In this document: positions 26,063 through 34,320 of the stretch, in pieces
Position numbering within the stretch: position 1 is the first letter of the stretch
Layout of the letters: each line of letters starts with the position of its first letter
Assembly (NCBI RefSeq): GCF_018614575.1
Contig: NZ_JAGGOJ010000040.1
Coordinates: forward strand, 36,876 to 100,875
DNA from: Streptomyces sp. ISL-10
Lineage (GTDB): Bacteria; Actinomycetota; Actinomycetes; Streptomycetales; Streptomycetaceae
Direction: 5' to 3'
DNA length: 64,000 nt
Program-made: the position numbers and the translations under genes
The notes under the pieces: model-generated
Databases searched by the model: none
The model's input: only the letters and a program-made list of their open reading frames with translations
What the model was told of the DNA's origin: nothing

Positions 26063-26407
26063 GTGAGCGAGACCTACTACGAGTTCGGGACGGCCGCCGA
26101 GAGGTGGAACCGGGCCCAGCTGTTCTTCGACGCCAAGGAGTACGTGACGGCCGTCCGTATCCTGCGCGGTCTGGTCGAGGAAGTGCCCGAGCAGGTGGCA
26201 CCCCGGCTGCTGCTGGCCCGCGCCTACTACCACTCGGCGCAGCTGCGCAGGGCCGAGACCGAGCTGCGTGCCGTCCTGGAGCGTGATCCGGTCGAGCACT
26301 ACGCGCGGCTGATGCTCGGCCGCACGCTGGAACGGCAGGGACGGCCGGACGAGGCGGCGCCCCATCTGCGGATGGCGGCGGCGATGGGCGGCGAGCAGCC
26401 GGCCTGA
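26063..26407 (+). CDS. Small tetratricopeptide protein
   Basis: A 114-residue all-helical protein with about three TPR units (RAQLFFDAKEYVTAVRILRGLVEEVP, APRLLLARAYYHSAQLRRAETELRAVLERDP, YARLMLGRTLERQGRPDEAAPHLRMAAAMG). TPRs bind partner peptides; no enzymatic motif is present. The start GTG has AAAAGGGAAG upstream. The exact sigma-R-like promoter puts it in the thiol-oxidative-stress regulon, suggesting a chaperone or adaptor role there. A bidirectional hairpin follows at 26423. Confidence 0.8.
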   Translation: MSETYYEFGTAAERWNRAQLFFDAKEYVTAVRILRGLVEEVPEQVAPRLLLARAYYHSAQLRRAETELRAVLERDPVEHYARLMLGRTLERQGRPDEAAPHLRMAAAMGGEQPA

Positions 26408-26422
26408 CGTCCGGGCCACGCC

Positions 26423-26449
26423 CGTGAGCCGGGGCCGGCCCGGCTCACG
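26423..26449. terminator. Hairpin overlapping the AEC transporter stop
   Basis: A perfect 11-bp stem with a GCCGG loop. It begins 16 bases after the TPR gene, and its right arm includes the stop codon of the convergent transporter gene. Confidence 0.7.
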
Positions 26450-27641
26450 CCAGCAGCCAGGTGATCAGGGACAGCGAGCCCATGGACACGAACGTCGACA
26501 TCAGGACCGTGTCCCTGGCCAGCGCGGTGTCGAGCCGGTACTCGGACGCGAAGATGAACGCGTTCTGCGCCGTCGGCAGACCCGCGCACAGCACGACCGC
26601 GAAAAGATCGTGTCCATCGAGGCCGAAGGCCCAGCGGGCGAGCGCGTAGGCGAGCAACGGCTGGACGACGGTCTTCAGGGCCACCAGCACCTGCCGTTCG
26701 GCGCGGCGAGCAACGGGCTGGAATGCCGTGGGCCGGGGCGGCGCGTCCGTCTTGTGGGCAAGGGGGCCGGCGGGCCGGGGCGGTGCGGCGGGCCTCTGGG
26801 CGAGCCGGCCGCCGGGCGGGGGCGGTGCGGCGGGCTTCTGAACGAGCGCCGAGGACCCGGACGGCCCCCCAGGTCCCGGCGCGAGCGAGCCGCCGACCGG
26901 GAGCGCGGCCGAGCGGGGCGGCGGCCCCGCGGGCTCCTGGGCGCCCGCGCCTCCGGGCCGGGGCCGCGGCTCGCCCGCCGGAGGCAGCTTCCCGCCCCGG
27001 CCTGCGTTCAGGGACATGCCCAGCGCGAACAGCGCGGCCGGAACCGCAGCGCCGCTGAGCATCCGCACCGGTTCCGTCACGGCGTGCGGCAGTTGCCAGC
27101 CCAGCGCGGCCACGGTGATCCCGGCGGCCGAGGCCGCGATGATCGGGTTGTGCAGGGGCAGCCGCAGGATGCGCCTGAAGCGCTCACGCGTGGCGCTGCC
27201 GCCCGCGTCGAGGTCGATCAGGACCAGGATCAGCGGGGTGATGAACAGGGTCTGGAAGAGTGCGGCCGCGATCACGAACGACGCGTCGTCGAGGACATGG
27301 ACGGCCACCGGGATGCCCAGGTTGGCCGAATTCACGTACGAGCCCGCCATCGCGCCGATGGCCCGGTCGCCCGGGCGCCTGCGGAACACCCGGCGCCCCA
27401 GCAGCAGTCCGATCGCGAACACGACGAGCACGCTCACCGCGAACACGGCAAGCCCCAGGGTGGCCAGCCGGGAGACGTCGGCGCGGGCGAGCGTCAGGAA
27501 GAGCAGCGCGGGCATGGCGAACGCGAAGGCGAAGCGGCCGAGCACCGACTGCGCCTGCTTGCCCAGCACGTCGTAGCGGCCGGCGGCCCAGCCGACGGCG
27601 GTGATCGCCCAGATGGGCAGAAAGCCGGAGAGCACAGTCAC
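26445..27641 (-). CDS. AEC-family (auxin efflux carrier-like) transporter with a proline-rich loop
   Basis: A polytopic membrane protein of the AEC/membrane transport family, 398 residues from GTG 27641 (a TTG at 27668 would add nine). Five hydrophobic helices with NSANLGIP precede, and PTAQNAFIFASEY with more helices follow, a central hydrophilic loop. The NSANxGxP and xPTAQNAF motifs of the two pseudo-repeats are intact. The loop, about residues 213-314, is unusual: roughly 100 residues of Pro/Gly/Ala with repeated KPAAPPRP-like units. It probably exports a carboxylate or other anion by analogy to the family. A hairpin overlaps its stop. Confidence 0.83.
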   Translation of the reverse strand: MTVLSGFLPIWAITAVGWAAGRYDVLGKQAQSVLGRFAFAFAMPALLFLTLARADVSRLATLGLAVFAVSVLVVFAIGLLLGRRVFRRRPGDRAIGAMAGSYVNSANLGIPVAVHVLDDASFVIAAALFQTLFITPLILVLIDLDAGGSATRERFRRILRLPLHNPIIAASAAGITVAALGWQLPHAVTEPVRMLSGAAVPAALFALGMSLNAGRGGKLPPAGEPRPRPGGAGAQEPAGPPPRSAALPVGGSLAPGPGGPSGSSALVQKPAAPPPPGGRLAQRPAAPPRPAGPLAHKTDAPPRPTAFQPVARRAERQVLVALKTVVQPLLAYALARWAFGLDGHDLFAVVLCAGLPTAQNAFIFASEYRLDTALARDTVLMSTFVSMGSLSLITWLLA

Positions 27642-27701
27642 CGGCCCAGCATGCCCGACGGTGATCAAGGTGCTGCGGCCGCCCCGGGGACCGACGGTCC
27701 T

Positions 27702-27738
27702 CGACAGGCGGCCGCACCGACGGGCCGGCCGCCTGTCG
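27702..27738 (-). terminator. Hairpin downstream of the GH64 gene
   Basis: A perfect 13-bp stem (CGACAGGCGGCCG) with an 11-base loop, 35 bases past the glucanase stop and before the transporter start on the same strand. It should separate the two transcripts. Confidence 0.65.
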
Positions 27739-27769
27739 GCGGGCCGGCGGGCCGGCGGGCCGGCGGGCC
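27738..27769. repeat. Four tandem copies of GGCGGGCC
   Basis: Four exact eight-base units directly after the hairpin that follows the GH64 gene and ending three bases before its stop codon. Replication slippage is likely; copy number may vary between strains. Confidence 0.85.
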
Positions 27770-27772
27770 GGG

Positions 27773-28969
27773 TCAGTCGAACGGGTCGAGCGTGATGTAC
27801 GCGCGTTGCGGGTTGCCGTCGTGCACCAGTGATTCATGGGCGCCGACGTCGTCGAAGGCGAAGGCGTACGCCTTCCCGTCCGCCATCTGCGCATGGATCT
27901 TGCGGGCGTAGTGGTTGGTGACCGCGTCCCGGTAGAAGCCGGTGCTGCCGGTGTCGGGCTGGTTGGGGTTGGTCAGCAGCGTGGAGCGGTTGAACCCGGC
28001 ACACAGGGTGCGTGAAATGGGGCCGCGGACTTGGTCGTTGGGCGCATCCAGCTTCTTGTAGCAGCCGAAGATGCTGTCCGCGTCTGGCTTCTGGAACGAG
28101 GTGACGACAGCGCCGGAGGTGTCGGTGAAGTTCATGACGCCGCCGGAGACGCGGCCGTAGTACTTGGTGCCGGGTCGGTCGGCGAACGGTGTGACGGTGA
28201 GCGTCGAGGTGGCGTACTTGCTCCAGACGCGGTTGATGTAGTCGTCCATGACGCCCGCCGGGAGGGCTCCGGCCGCGATGCCGTGGCCGGGGGCGAGGGC
28301 GCGCAGGACGGTGCCGTCGGAGCGCGTCTGGATGAGCTTCGCCCAGCCGCCGGGCTGGCCGCGCAGCGCGTTGAGGAAACCCCGGTAACCGCCGGGCTTC
28401 AGCCGTCCGGTGTTCCGCACCGTGCCGTCGGCCGCCTTCACACCGACCGCGTACGGAGCGGAGAACATGTCGACCTGGGTGCTGTTGAGCCAGATGCCGG
28501 CGTCATTGAGCGTGTACTCGGACCAGTTGAACACGATGGCGCGGTTCGGGTCGGACGGATTCTGCACGGCGGGCTGCACCAGTCCGCCGGTGGTGAGCTT
28601 GAAGACCAGCTTCTGGCCGTAGGAGAAGTAGATCCGGCCGGAGAACTTGGGGACCTGGAGCGTGACGGAACGGCCGTTGGCGGGGCCGGGGATCGAGGCG
28701 TCGGGGGCGGGGGTCGGCGGATTGCCGCCGGCCGGCCAGGGGTGGAACGTCCCCGCGGCGTCGGCCCAGCCCTGGCGGCCGCTGCTGAGTTCGGTTCCGA
28801 TGTTGTAGAGGTAAATCGGTTCGCTGCGGCCCGAGTTGTTCGTGAAGGTCAGCGGTACGGTCGCCGGGACCGCGGCGGCCGCCGGCTTTGTGGGCCCGGC
28901 GGCCGTGAAGCCCGCGGCACACAGCAGGGCGGCGGCCGCCGCCGCAAGCAACTTTCGTGGAACACGCAT
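27773..28969 (-). CDS. Secreted GH64-type beta-1,3-glucanase
   Basis: A 398-residue exported protein. A Sec signal of about 38 residues (MRVPRKLLAAAAAALLCAAGFTAAG, cleavage near AAA) is followed by the thaumatin-like/GH64 sequence: VPLTFTNNSGRSEPIYLYNIG, then SGRIYFSYGQKLVFKL, FNWSEYTLNDAGIWLNSTQVDMFSAPYAVGV and AYAFAFDDVGAHESLVHDGNPQRAYITLDPF. GH64 enzymes cut beta-1,3-glucan (laminarin, fungal wall) to oligosaccharides. Start at 28969 has AGGAGGTGGGA directly upstream; an in-frame extension to 29137 lies over the operator and is not coding. A LacI/CebR-like palindrome at 29028-29043 suggests induction by glucan oligosaccharides. Confidence 0.87.
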   Translation of the reverse strand: MRVPRKLLAAAAAALLCAAGFTAAGPTKPAAAAVPATVPLTFTNNSGRSEPIYLYNIGTELSSGRQGWADAAGTFHPWPAGGNPPTPAPDASIPGPANGRSVTLQVPKFSGRIYFSYGQKLVFKLTTGGLVQPAVQNPSDPNRAIVFNWSEYTLNDAGIWLNSTQVDMFSAPYAVGVKAADGTVRNTGRLKPGGYRGFLNALRGQPGGWAKLIQTRSDGTVLRALAPGHGIAAGALPAGVMDDYINRVWSKYATSTLTVTPFADRPGTKYYGRVSGGVMNFTDTSGAVVTSFQKPDADSIFGCYKKLDAPNDQVRGPISRTLCAGFNRSTLLTNPNQPDTGSTGFYRDAVTNHYARKIHAQMADGKAYAFAFDDVGAHESLVHDGNPQRAYITLDPFD

Positions 28970-29027
28970 GTCCCACCTCCTGGGCAGTCGATGTGGGGGA
29001 AGGACGCCCGCGCCCTGCAGGACGCCC

Positions 29028-29043
29028 CTGAGAGCGCTCTCAG
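29028..29043. promoter_or_regulatory. CebR-like operator CTGAGAGCGCTCTCAG
   Basis: A perfect 16-bp palindrome 59 bases upstream of the GH64 start. Its core TGAGAGCGCTCTCA differs from the Streptomyces CebR box TGGGAGCGCTCCCA by one symmetric base per arm. LacI-family repressors with such sites control glucan- and cellobiose-use genes, so glucanase expression is probably repressor-controlled. Confidence 0.65.
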
Positions 29044-29149
29044 CGTCGGGGGCGGCAAGCGCCTCGTCAAGGTTTCCGGCAAGGATTTCCGGACCCGGAC
29101 ACGGCTGTGCCCGGTCCGCACGCACCGGACCGGGCACAGCTCGGTGGGA

Positions 29150-30583
29150 TCAGCCCCGGTATGTCTCCAGCAGCCGCAGCCAGACCTCACTGATCGTCGG
29201 GAACGCCGGAACCGCGTGCCACAGGCGCTCGATCGGCACCTCGCCGGCGACCGCGACGGTCGCCGAGTGCAGCAGCTCGCCCACACCCGGGCCGACGAAG
29301 GTGACGCCGAGCAGCACTTCACGGTCCAGATCGACGACCATGCGGGCCTGGCCGCGGTAGCCCTCCGCGTAGAGCGCCGCCCCCGACACCGAACCGATGT
29401 CGTAGTCGACGGCGCGTACGCGGTGGCCGGCCTTCTCCGCATCGGCGAGCGAAAGGCCCACGGCCGCCGCCTCTGGGTCGCTGAAGACGACTTGGGGCAC
29501 CGCCAGGCGATCGGCCGACGCACTGTGCGCGCCCCAGCGGTCGCTCTCCAGCAGGGGCACGTGCTGGGCCCTGGCCGCGATGGCCGCTCCCGCGATCCTC
29601 GCCTGGTACTTGCCCTGATGGGTCAGCAGGGCGCGGCGGTTGACGTCCCCGACCGCGTAGAGCCACTCGGTTCCCTCGACCCGGCAGCTGTCGTCGACGG
29701 ACAGCCAGGATCCGTCCTCCAGGCCGACGGACTCCAGTCCGATGCCGTCCGTGCGCGGCGCCCGTCCCGTGGCGAACAGGACCTCGTCCGCCTCGACACG
29801 GCTGCCGTCCTCCAGGACGAGCGTCACGGGGCCGGTGCCGCCGCCCGGACGGTCGACGGCCGCGACGGAGGCGCCGAGCCGCACGTCCGCGCCCGCCTCC
29901 TTGAGCGCCGCAGCGACGTGTTCGCCGACGAACGGCTCCATGCGGGGCAGCAGTCCGTCGCCGCGCGCGAGCAGCGTCACCTGCGAGCCCAGCGCCTGCC
30001 AGGCCGTCGCCATCTCGACGCCGACGACTCCGCCGCCCACGATCGCGAGCCGCCCGGGCGCCTCATGTGCGCTGGTGGCCTCGCGGCTGGTCCACGCGTG
30101 CGCGCCGATGAGGCCGGGCAGTTCGGGCAGGACGGCGCGGCTGCCGGTGCAGACCACGACGGCGTGCCGTGCTGTCAGCAGATGGTGTTCGCCCTCCGGG
30201 CCGTCGACGACGACGGACCGGGGGCCGTGCAGTTTGCCGCGGCCGCGGTAGACGCGGGCGCCGATCGAGTCGAGCCAGCCGACCTGGCCGTCGTCCTTCC
30301 AGTGGGAGACCTGCTCGTCACGGCGTGCGAGTACGGCCTGGGTGTGGAGAGGCCCCTGGACCGCGACGCTCAGTCCGGGGATCCGTCGGGCGTCGGCACG
30401 GGCGAGCGCGGGCCTCAGCAGCGCCTTGCTCGGGATACAGGCCCAGTACGAGCAGTCGCCGCCCAGCAGCTCGCTCTCCACCACCGCGGTGCTCAGGCCC
30501 GCCGCTCTCGTCCGGTCGGCAACGTTCTCCCCCACGGGGCCCGCACCGAGCACTACGACGTCGTACTCCACAGCTTGGGTCAT
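29150..30583 (-). CDS. FAD-dependent pyridine nucleotide-disulfide oxidoreductase
   Basis: A 477-residue class I flavoprotein disulfide reductase related to dihydrolipoamide dehydrogenase and mercuric reductase. The FAD-binding GxGxxG (VVLGAGPVGENVA), the redox pair C44/C49 (GGDCSYWACIPSK), the NAD(P) Rossmann motif (AIVGGGVVGVEMA), the FAD ribityl motif (LYAVGDV) and the C-terminal dimerisation domain with its His-Glu pair (HAVPAFPTISE) are all present. The physiological disulfide is unknown. I set the start at ATG 30583; upstream residues are not part of the fold. It is divergent from thioredoxin, which has a sigma-R-like promoter, so a thiol-homeostasis role is plausible. Confidence 0.86.
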   Translation of the reverse strand: MTQAVEYDVVVLGAGPVGENVADRTRAAGLSTAVVESELLGGDCSYWACIPSKALLRPALARADARRIPGLSVAVQGPLHTQAVLARRDEQVSHWKDDGQVGWLDSIGARVYRGRGKLHGPRSVVVDGPEGEHHLLTARHAVVVCTGSRAVLPELPGLIGAHAWTSREATSAHEAPGRLAIVGGGVVGVEMATAWQALGSQVTLLARGDGLLPRMEPFVGEHVAAALKEAGADVRLGASVAAVDRPGGGTGPVTLVLEDGSRVEADEVLFATGRAPRTDGIGLESVGLEDGSWLSVDDSCRVEGTEWLYAVGDVNRRALLTHQGKYQARIAGAAIAARAQHVPLLESDRWGAHSASADRLAVPQVVFSDPEAAAVGLSLADAEKAGHRVRAVDYDIGSVSGAALYAEGYRGQARMVVDLDREVLLGVTFVGPGVGELLHSATVAVAGEVPIERLWHAVPAFPTISEVWLRLLETYRG

Positions 30584-30633
30584 ACGGTCAAGTCTGCTGC
30601 CGGGTGTGCGTCCTGGCCACATGGGCAGGGGCA

Positions 30634-30659
30634 GGAATAGCACGGCCCCGGGCGCCGTT
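30634..30659 (+). promoter_or_regulatory. Sigma-R-type promoter (GGAAT-N18-GTT) before thioredoxin
   Basis: GGAAT at 30634-30638 and GTT at 30657-30659 with exactly 18 bases between them. Thioredoxin genes are classical SigR targets in Streptomyces (trxBA, trxC), which makes this site convincing. The start lies about 37 bases before the ATG. Confidence 0.75.
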
Positions 30660-30703
30660 GTGCGGGACGAGTCCACCGGACATCAGGAAGAGGTAAACAG
30701 GAG

Positions 30704-31102
30704 ATGAGCACACTTGAGCTCACCAAGGAAAACTTCGATCAGGTCGTGACCGACAACGACTTCATCCTGATCGATTTCTGGGCTTCCTGGTGTGGACCGT
30801 GCCGTCAGTTCGCGCCGGTCTTCGAGGGTGCCTCGGAGCGGCATCCCGACCTGGTCTTCGCCAAGGTCGACACGGAGGCACAGCAGGAGCTGGCCGCCGC
30901 CTTCGAGATCAGGTCCATCCCGACCCTGATGATCGTCCGGGACAACGTGGCCGTGTTCGCGCAGCCCGGTGCGCTGCCGGAGGCCGCGCTGGAGGACGTG
31001 ATCGGCCAGGCGCGTGCGCTGGACATGGACGAGGTGCGCAAGTCGATCGAGGCGGCGCAGGAGAACGGCGCGCCGGAAGCGGGCGGCCCGGCGCCGTCCT
31101 GA
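30704..31102 (+). CDS. trxA: Thioredoxin
   Basis: A 132-residue thioredoxin with the active site W-C30-G-P-C33 in FILIDFWASWCGPCRQFAPVF, the cis-proline loop IRSIPTLM and a C-terminal extension of ~25 residues (AQENGAPEAGG) that is disordered. It reduces protein disulfides, recharged by thioredoxin reductase encoded elsewhere. AACAGGAG is just before the ATG, and an exact sigma-R-type promoter lies 45 bases upstream. Position next to the disulfide oxidoreductase matches, as I recall, the S. coelicolor gene called trxC (SCO0885); the symbol here is generic. Confidence 0.9.
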   Translation: MSTLELTKENFDQVVTDNDFILIDFWASWCGPCRQFAPVFEGASERHPDLVFAKVDTEAQQELAAAFEIRSIPTLMIVRDNVAVFAQPGALPEAALEDVIGQARALDMDEVRKSIEAAQENGAPEAGGPAPS

Positions 31103-31133
31103 CGCCGGCGGCCGGCGCTCCGCACGCACGGGA

Positions 31134-31180
31134 ACGGCCGGGGTGCCGCGAGGGTTCGCCCGTCTCGGCACCCCGGCCGT
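31134..31180. terminator. Strong hairpin between thioredoxin and thiolase genes
   Basis: A perfect 15-bp stem (ACGGCCGGGGTGCCG) with a 17-base loop that may itself fold (GGG-TTCG-CCC). It serves the convergent transcripts. Confidence 0.78.
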
Positions 31181-31230
31181 ACGTGTGTCCTCGCGCCCCA
31201 GGCTCGGCCTCGGCCGCGGCAGGCGCTCCG

Positions 31231-32415
31231 TCAGCGTTCGAGCACGAGGGCCAGTCCCTGCCCGACACCGATGCACAGCGCCGCGACGCCCGTGCCCGAG
31301 CCGGCCGTCGCGAGCTGGTGCGCGACCGCACCGGCCAGCCGGGCCCCCGAAGCGCCCAGCGGATGTCCGATGGCGATGGCCCCGCCACGCGGGTTGACCA
31401 CCGACGGGTCCAGTTCCGGCCATTCGGCGAGGCAGCCGAGCGACTGGGCGGCGAAGGCCTCGTTGAGCTCGAAGGTCGTCAGGTCGCCGAACGACCGGTC
31501 CGCCTTGGCCAGCGCCCGCTGCACCGCCTCCACCGGACCGAGGCCGAACAGCTGCGGCTCGATGCCCGTGACCGCAGATGCACGGATGCGGGCGAGCGGC
31601 TCCCGGCCGGTCGCCCGCAGGCCTTCGTCGTCGACCAGGAGCAGCGCGGCGGCGCCGTCGTTGAGCGGTGAGGCGTTGCCCGCGGTCACGGTGCCGTCGG
31701 GGCGGAAGGAAGGCTTCAGCTTGGCGAGCGCCTCCATGGAGGTGGCGTCGCGGATGCATTCGTCGCGCGGGAGGTCCACGCCGTCGTAGGCGACGACCTC
31801 GCCGTCGTACAGACCCTTGGCCCAGGCCTCGGCGGCCTTGCGGTGGCTGGCGAGTGCGAAGGCGTCCTGCTCCTCGCGGCCGATGCCGTGCTTGTCGGCC
31901 ACGAGCTCGGCCCCCTCGCCGAGCTGCACGGTCCACTCGGCGGGCATGCGCGGGTTGGTCATGCGCCAGCCGAGAGTGGTCGAGTGGAGCTGCTGGTGAC
32001 CGGCCGGAAAGGCGCGTTCCGGCTTTTGCAGCACCCAGGGCGCCCGCGACATGGATTCGACGCCTCCCGCGACCGCGATCGAGGCGTCGCCCAGCGCGAC
32101 GGCACGGGCGGCATGGATGACGGCTTCGAGTCCCGAGCCGCACAGCCGGTTGACGGTGACACCGGGCACGGAGACCGGCAGGCCCGCCAGCAGTACCGCC
32201 ATCCGGGCGACATCGCGGTTGTCCTCGCCCGCGCCGTTGGCGTCACCGAAGACGACGTCGTCGATACGGGCCGGGTCGAGCTCGGGGGTGCGGTCCACGA
32301 GCGCTCTGACGACATGGGCGGCGAGGTCGTCGGGTCGCACGGAGGAGAGGGCGCCCCCGAACTTTCCGATCGGCGTACGGACGGCGTCGACGATGTAGAC
32401 GTCGCGGATGCTCAT
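31231..32415 (-). CDS. Acetyl-CoA acyltransferase (thiolase)
   Basis: A 394-residue thiolase. The nucleophile C92 lies in VNRLCGSGLEAV, the His in GHPLGASGAR (near 350) and the second Cys in ALCIGVGQG (near 380), the complete catalytic set; NEAFAAQ is also present. It condenses or cleaves acyl-CoA with CoA. Both biosynthetic acetyl-CoA acetyltransferase and beta-ketoadipyl-CoA thiolase subfamilies share these motifs, and no neighbour (fad, paa or pca gene) settles the pathway. GGGAGAG precedes the ATG. Length is normal. Confidence 0.88.
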   Translation of the reverse strand: MSIRDVYIVDAVRTPIGKFGGALSSVRPDDLAAHVVRALVDRTPELDPARIDDVVFGDANGAGEDNRDVARMAVLLAGLPVSVPGVTVNRLCGSGLEAVIHAARAVALGDASIAVAGGVESMSRAPWVLQKPERAFPAGHQQLHSTTLGWRMTNPRMPAEWTVQLGEGAELVADKHGIGREEQDAFALASHRKAAEAWAKGLYDGEVVAYDGVDLPRDECIRDATSMEALAKLKPSFRPDGTVTAGNASPLNDGAAALLLVDDEGLRATGREPLARIRASAVTGIEPQLFGLGPVEAVQRALAKADRSFGDLTTFELNEAFAAQSLGCLAEWPELDPSVVNPRGGAIAIGHPLGASGARLAGAVAHQLATAGSGTGVAALCIGVGQGLALVLER

Positions 32416-32586
32416 CGAATCTCTCCCGGGCCAGGACCGACGTTTCCCTGAGGAACCATGGTCCACAATCGAGTCGCCCGAGTCTGTGCCGGGTGCCGCG
32501 CCGTGTCAACGGCGCCCGCCGAGGGCCGGCCGCCGGGCCGGGCCTGACGGCCGGGGCCGGCCGTCGAGGCCCAGCCCCGGCCGCCC

Positions 32587-32856
32587 TCAGGCGTCCGTGG
32601 CATCCACCACGCGTACCGTCAGCCCGTAGGCGAGCTCGGCCCCGTCGACCAGCAGCGCCTCCACCGTGCGGGTCTCCGGGTCGATGTCGGCCTCGACCCC
32701 GTCCCCGACGTAGCGCGGATAGCCGGAGGACCCCATCTCACCGGTGGCGTCGACGACAGCCGAGCGGATCGCGCTGTCGGCGGCGGTGACGGGGTCGTCG
32801 CCCTCGACGTGCTCGGGCAGGACCAGGATCCCGAAGCGCTTCGGTTGAGTGCTCAT
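32587..32856 (-). CDS. Conserved-looking small hypothetical protein (89 residues)
   Basis: An acidic 89-residue protein, start at ATG 32856. It has a plausible folded sequence (FGILVLPEHVEGDDPVTAADSAIRSAVV, YVGDGVEADIDPETRTVEALLVDG) but no recognised family, signal or TM helix. Codon bias is normal for the genome, so it is likely real. It is transcribed toward the thiolase gene; between its start and the lacI gene end lies the tandem repeat array. Confidence 0.6.
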   Translation of the reverse strand: MSTQPKRFGILVLPEHVEGDDPVTAADSAIRSAVVDATGEMGSSGYPRYVGDGVEADIDPETRTVEALLVDGAELAYGLTVRVVDATDA

Positions 32857-32970
32857 GCAGGCGACGCTAGACACCCCCCGCCTTACCCGCACGTCGTCGG
32901 CCCCGTATGTCGTCGGCACGGGGCGTCCCCCGCGGCGGGCGGGTCGGGCGGCAGCGGTGCAGGACTCCGG

Positions 32971-33311
32971 CCGTCGTGCAGGTGCACCCCGCTGTGCAGG
33001 GCTTCGGCCGGCGGCTGGGGGCGCCGGAGCAGGCGGACCGCCGCGGTGTGTGGCTCCACGGCCGTCGTCAGGTGCACTCGCGGTGCACCGCTCCGGCCGG
33101 CGGCTGCGGACCGAGGCAGGCGGACTCACGGCAGTGCGGGACTACGCGGCCGTCGTACAGGCGCATTCACAGCCCAGGACTCCAGACGGTGGCTGAGAGC
33201 AGGGCGCGGCGGAGTCACGGCAGTGCGGACTCCGCAACCGTCGTGCAGGCGCACTCACCACGCACGGTCCCGCCGTCGTCAGGTCGACTCGCGGTGCACC
33301 GCTCCCGCCGC
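32971..33311. repeat. Degenerate tandem array of ~88-91-bp units copied from the lacI 3' end
   Basis: The core CCGTCGT occurs at 32971, 33062, 33150, 33238 and 33273, followed each time by a version of (G)CAGG-GCA. The first three intervals are 91, 88 and 88 bases. The repeat includes the sequence surrounding the stop codon and last codons of the adjacent lacI gene (for example CTCGCGGTGCACCGCTCC occurs both at 33077 and 33288). So the array looks like decayed tandem duplications of that gene's tail. No coding frame spans it. Confidence 0.7.
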
Positions 33312-34301
33312 CATCAGCTCGTGCCGCTCCGGCCTCGTGCCGGGTTCGCGCACCACGCGGTCCACGAGCTCGGCGAGCCTGCGCCCGCTGACCATGTCGA
33401 TGCCCACCGTGCTCAGCCGGGGCCGCAGGAGCCTGCCGAGCAGCAGATCGCCGGCGCCGATCACGGCGGTCTCGCCGGGGATGTCCACGCCCTCGTCCTG
33501 CAGGGCGCGCATCAGCAGCATCGCGTACTCGTCGTCGTAGGCGTAGACGGCGTCCAGGGCGAGCGAGCGCCAGCGGGCGGCGAGCCCTGCCGCCGACTCC
33601 TCCTCGTACGCCATGGGCAGCGGCACGAGGCGCGTGCCGCTGCCCTCGGCGGCGGCGCGTGCGCCCTCCAGACGCGGCTCGGCGAACGGGCGGAGCGCCG
33701 CTTCCTCGGGCACGACCACCCCAACGGACCGCCGCCCGCGCCGGATCAGATGCCCGACGGCGCAGCCGCCGACCCTGCGCTGGTCCATGACGAGCGCGTG
33801 CGCGCCCGCCACGGTGCGCGGCCCCAGGGTGACGACGGCGCGCGCACCGGATCGCTTGAGCACCTCCACGCCGCGCGCCGTCGGTTCCGCGTCCCCGAGG
33901 CACACGACGGCGACGGGACGCAACTCCGCCCAGGCGCGGGCGGCTTCGTCGCCCTCCAGGCCGAGGCTGCCGTACTGGACGACGGTGTAGTCCAGGCGGC
34001 GCAGCGCCCACTGGAACTCGTCGGAGAACGGCCGGGACAGCTCGCCGAGCGGCAGATGGGCCGTCGGGAGCAGCACGGTGCGGGTGTGTCCGGCGCGCAG
34101 GCTGCGGGCCGCGGCGTGCGGCACGTACCCCAGTTCCTCGGCGGCGGTGCGGACCCGGAGCCGGGTGGCTTCGCTGATCCGGACCGACGCGGTGTTGTTG
34201 AGGACGTACGAGACGGTGGCCCGGGAGACTCCGGCCAGCCGGGCGACGTCGGCACTGGTCGGGACGGAGCGTTGGACGGGCAGTTCGGGTGTCTGGCTCA
34301 T
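33279..34301 (-). CDS. LacI-family transcriptional regulator
   Basis: A 340-residue regulator. The N-terminal HTH is SADVARLAGVSRATVSYVLNNTASVRISEATRLRVRTAAEELGYVPHAAARSLR (with hinge helix), followed by a periplasmic-binding-like ligand domain. The effector is unknown. ATG at 34301 is chosen because GGAAGG lies 12 bases upstream; 34313 is also possible. A perfect inverted repeat directly before it (34321-34339) suggests autoregulation. Its binding site does not match the CebR-like palindrome at 29028, so it may not be the regulator of GH64. Its 3' end overlaps the tandem array. Confidence 0.88.
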   Translation of the reverse strand: MSQTPELPVQRSVPTSADVARLAGVSRATVSYVLNNTASVRISEATRLRVRTAAEELGYVPHAAARSLRAGHTRTVLLPTAHLPLGELSRPFSDEFQWALRRLDYTVVQYGSLGLEGDEAARAWAELRPVAVVCLGDAEPTARGVEVLKRSGARAVVTLGPRTVAGAHALVMDQRRVGGCAVGHLIRRGRRSVGVVVPEEAALRPFAEPRLEGARAAAEGSGTRLVPLPMAYEEESAAGLAARWRSLALDAVYAYDDEYAMLLMRALQDEGVDIPGETAVIGAGDLLLGRLLRPRLSTVGIDMVSGRRLAELVDRVVREPGTRPERHELMAAGAVHREST

Positions 34302-34320
34302 CGCCCGCGCCATCCTTCCA

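Noticed and set aside
28970..29137. N-terminal extension of the GH64 protein
   Set aside because: It spans the operator palindrome, and a signal peptide and strong ribosome site begin at 28969.
32971..33311. CRISPR-like array
   Set aside because: Units are ~88 bases, degenerate, without constant short repeats or variable spacers, and match the lacI gene end; no cas genes.
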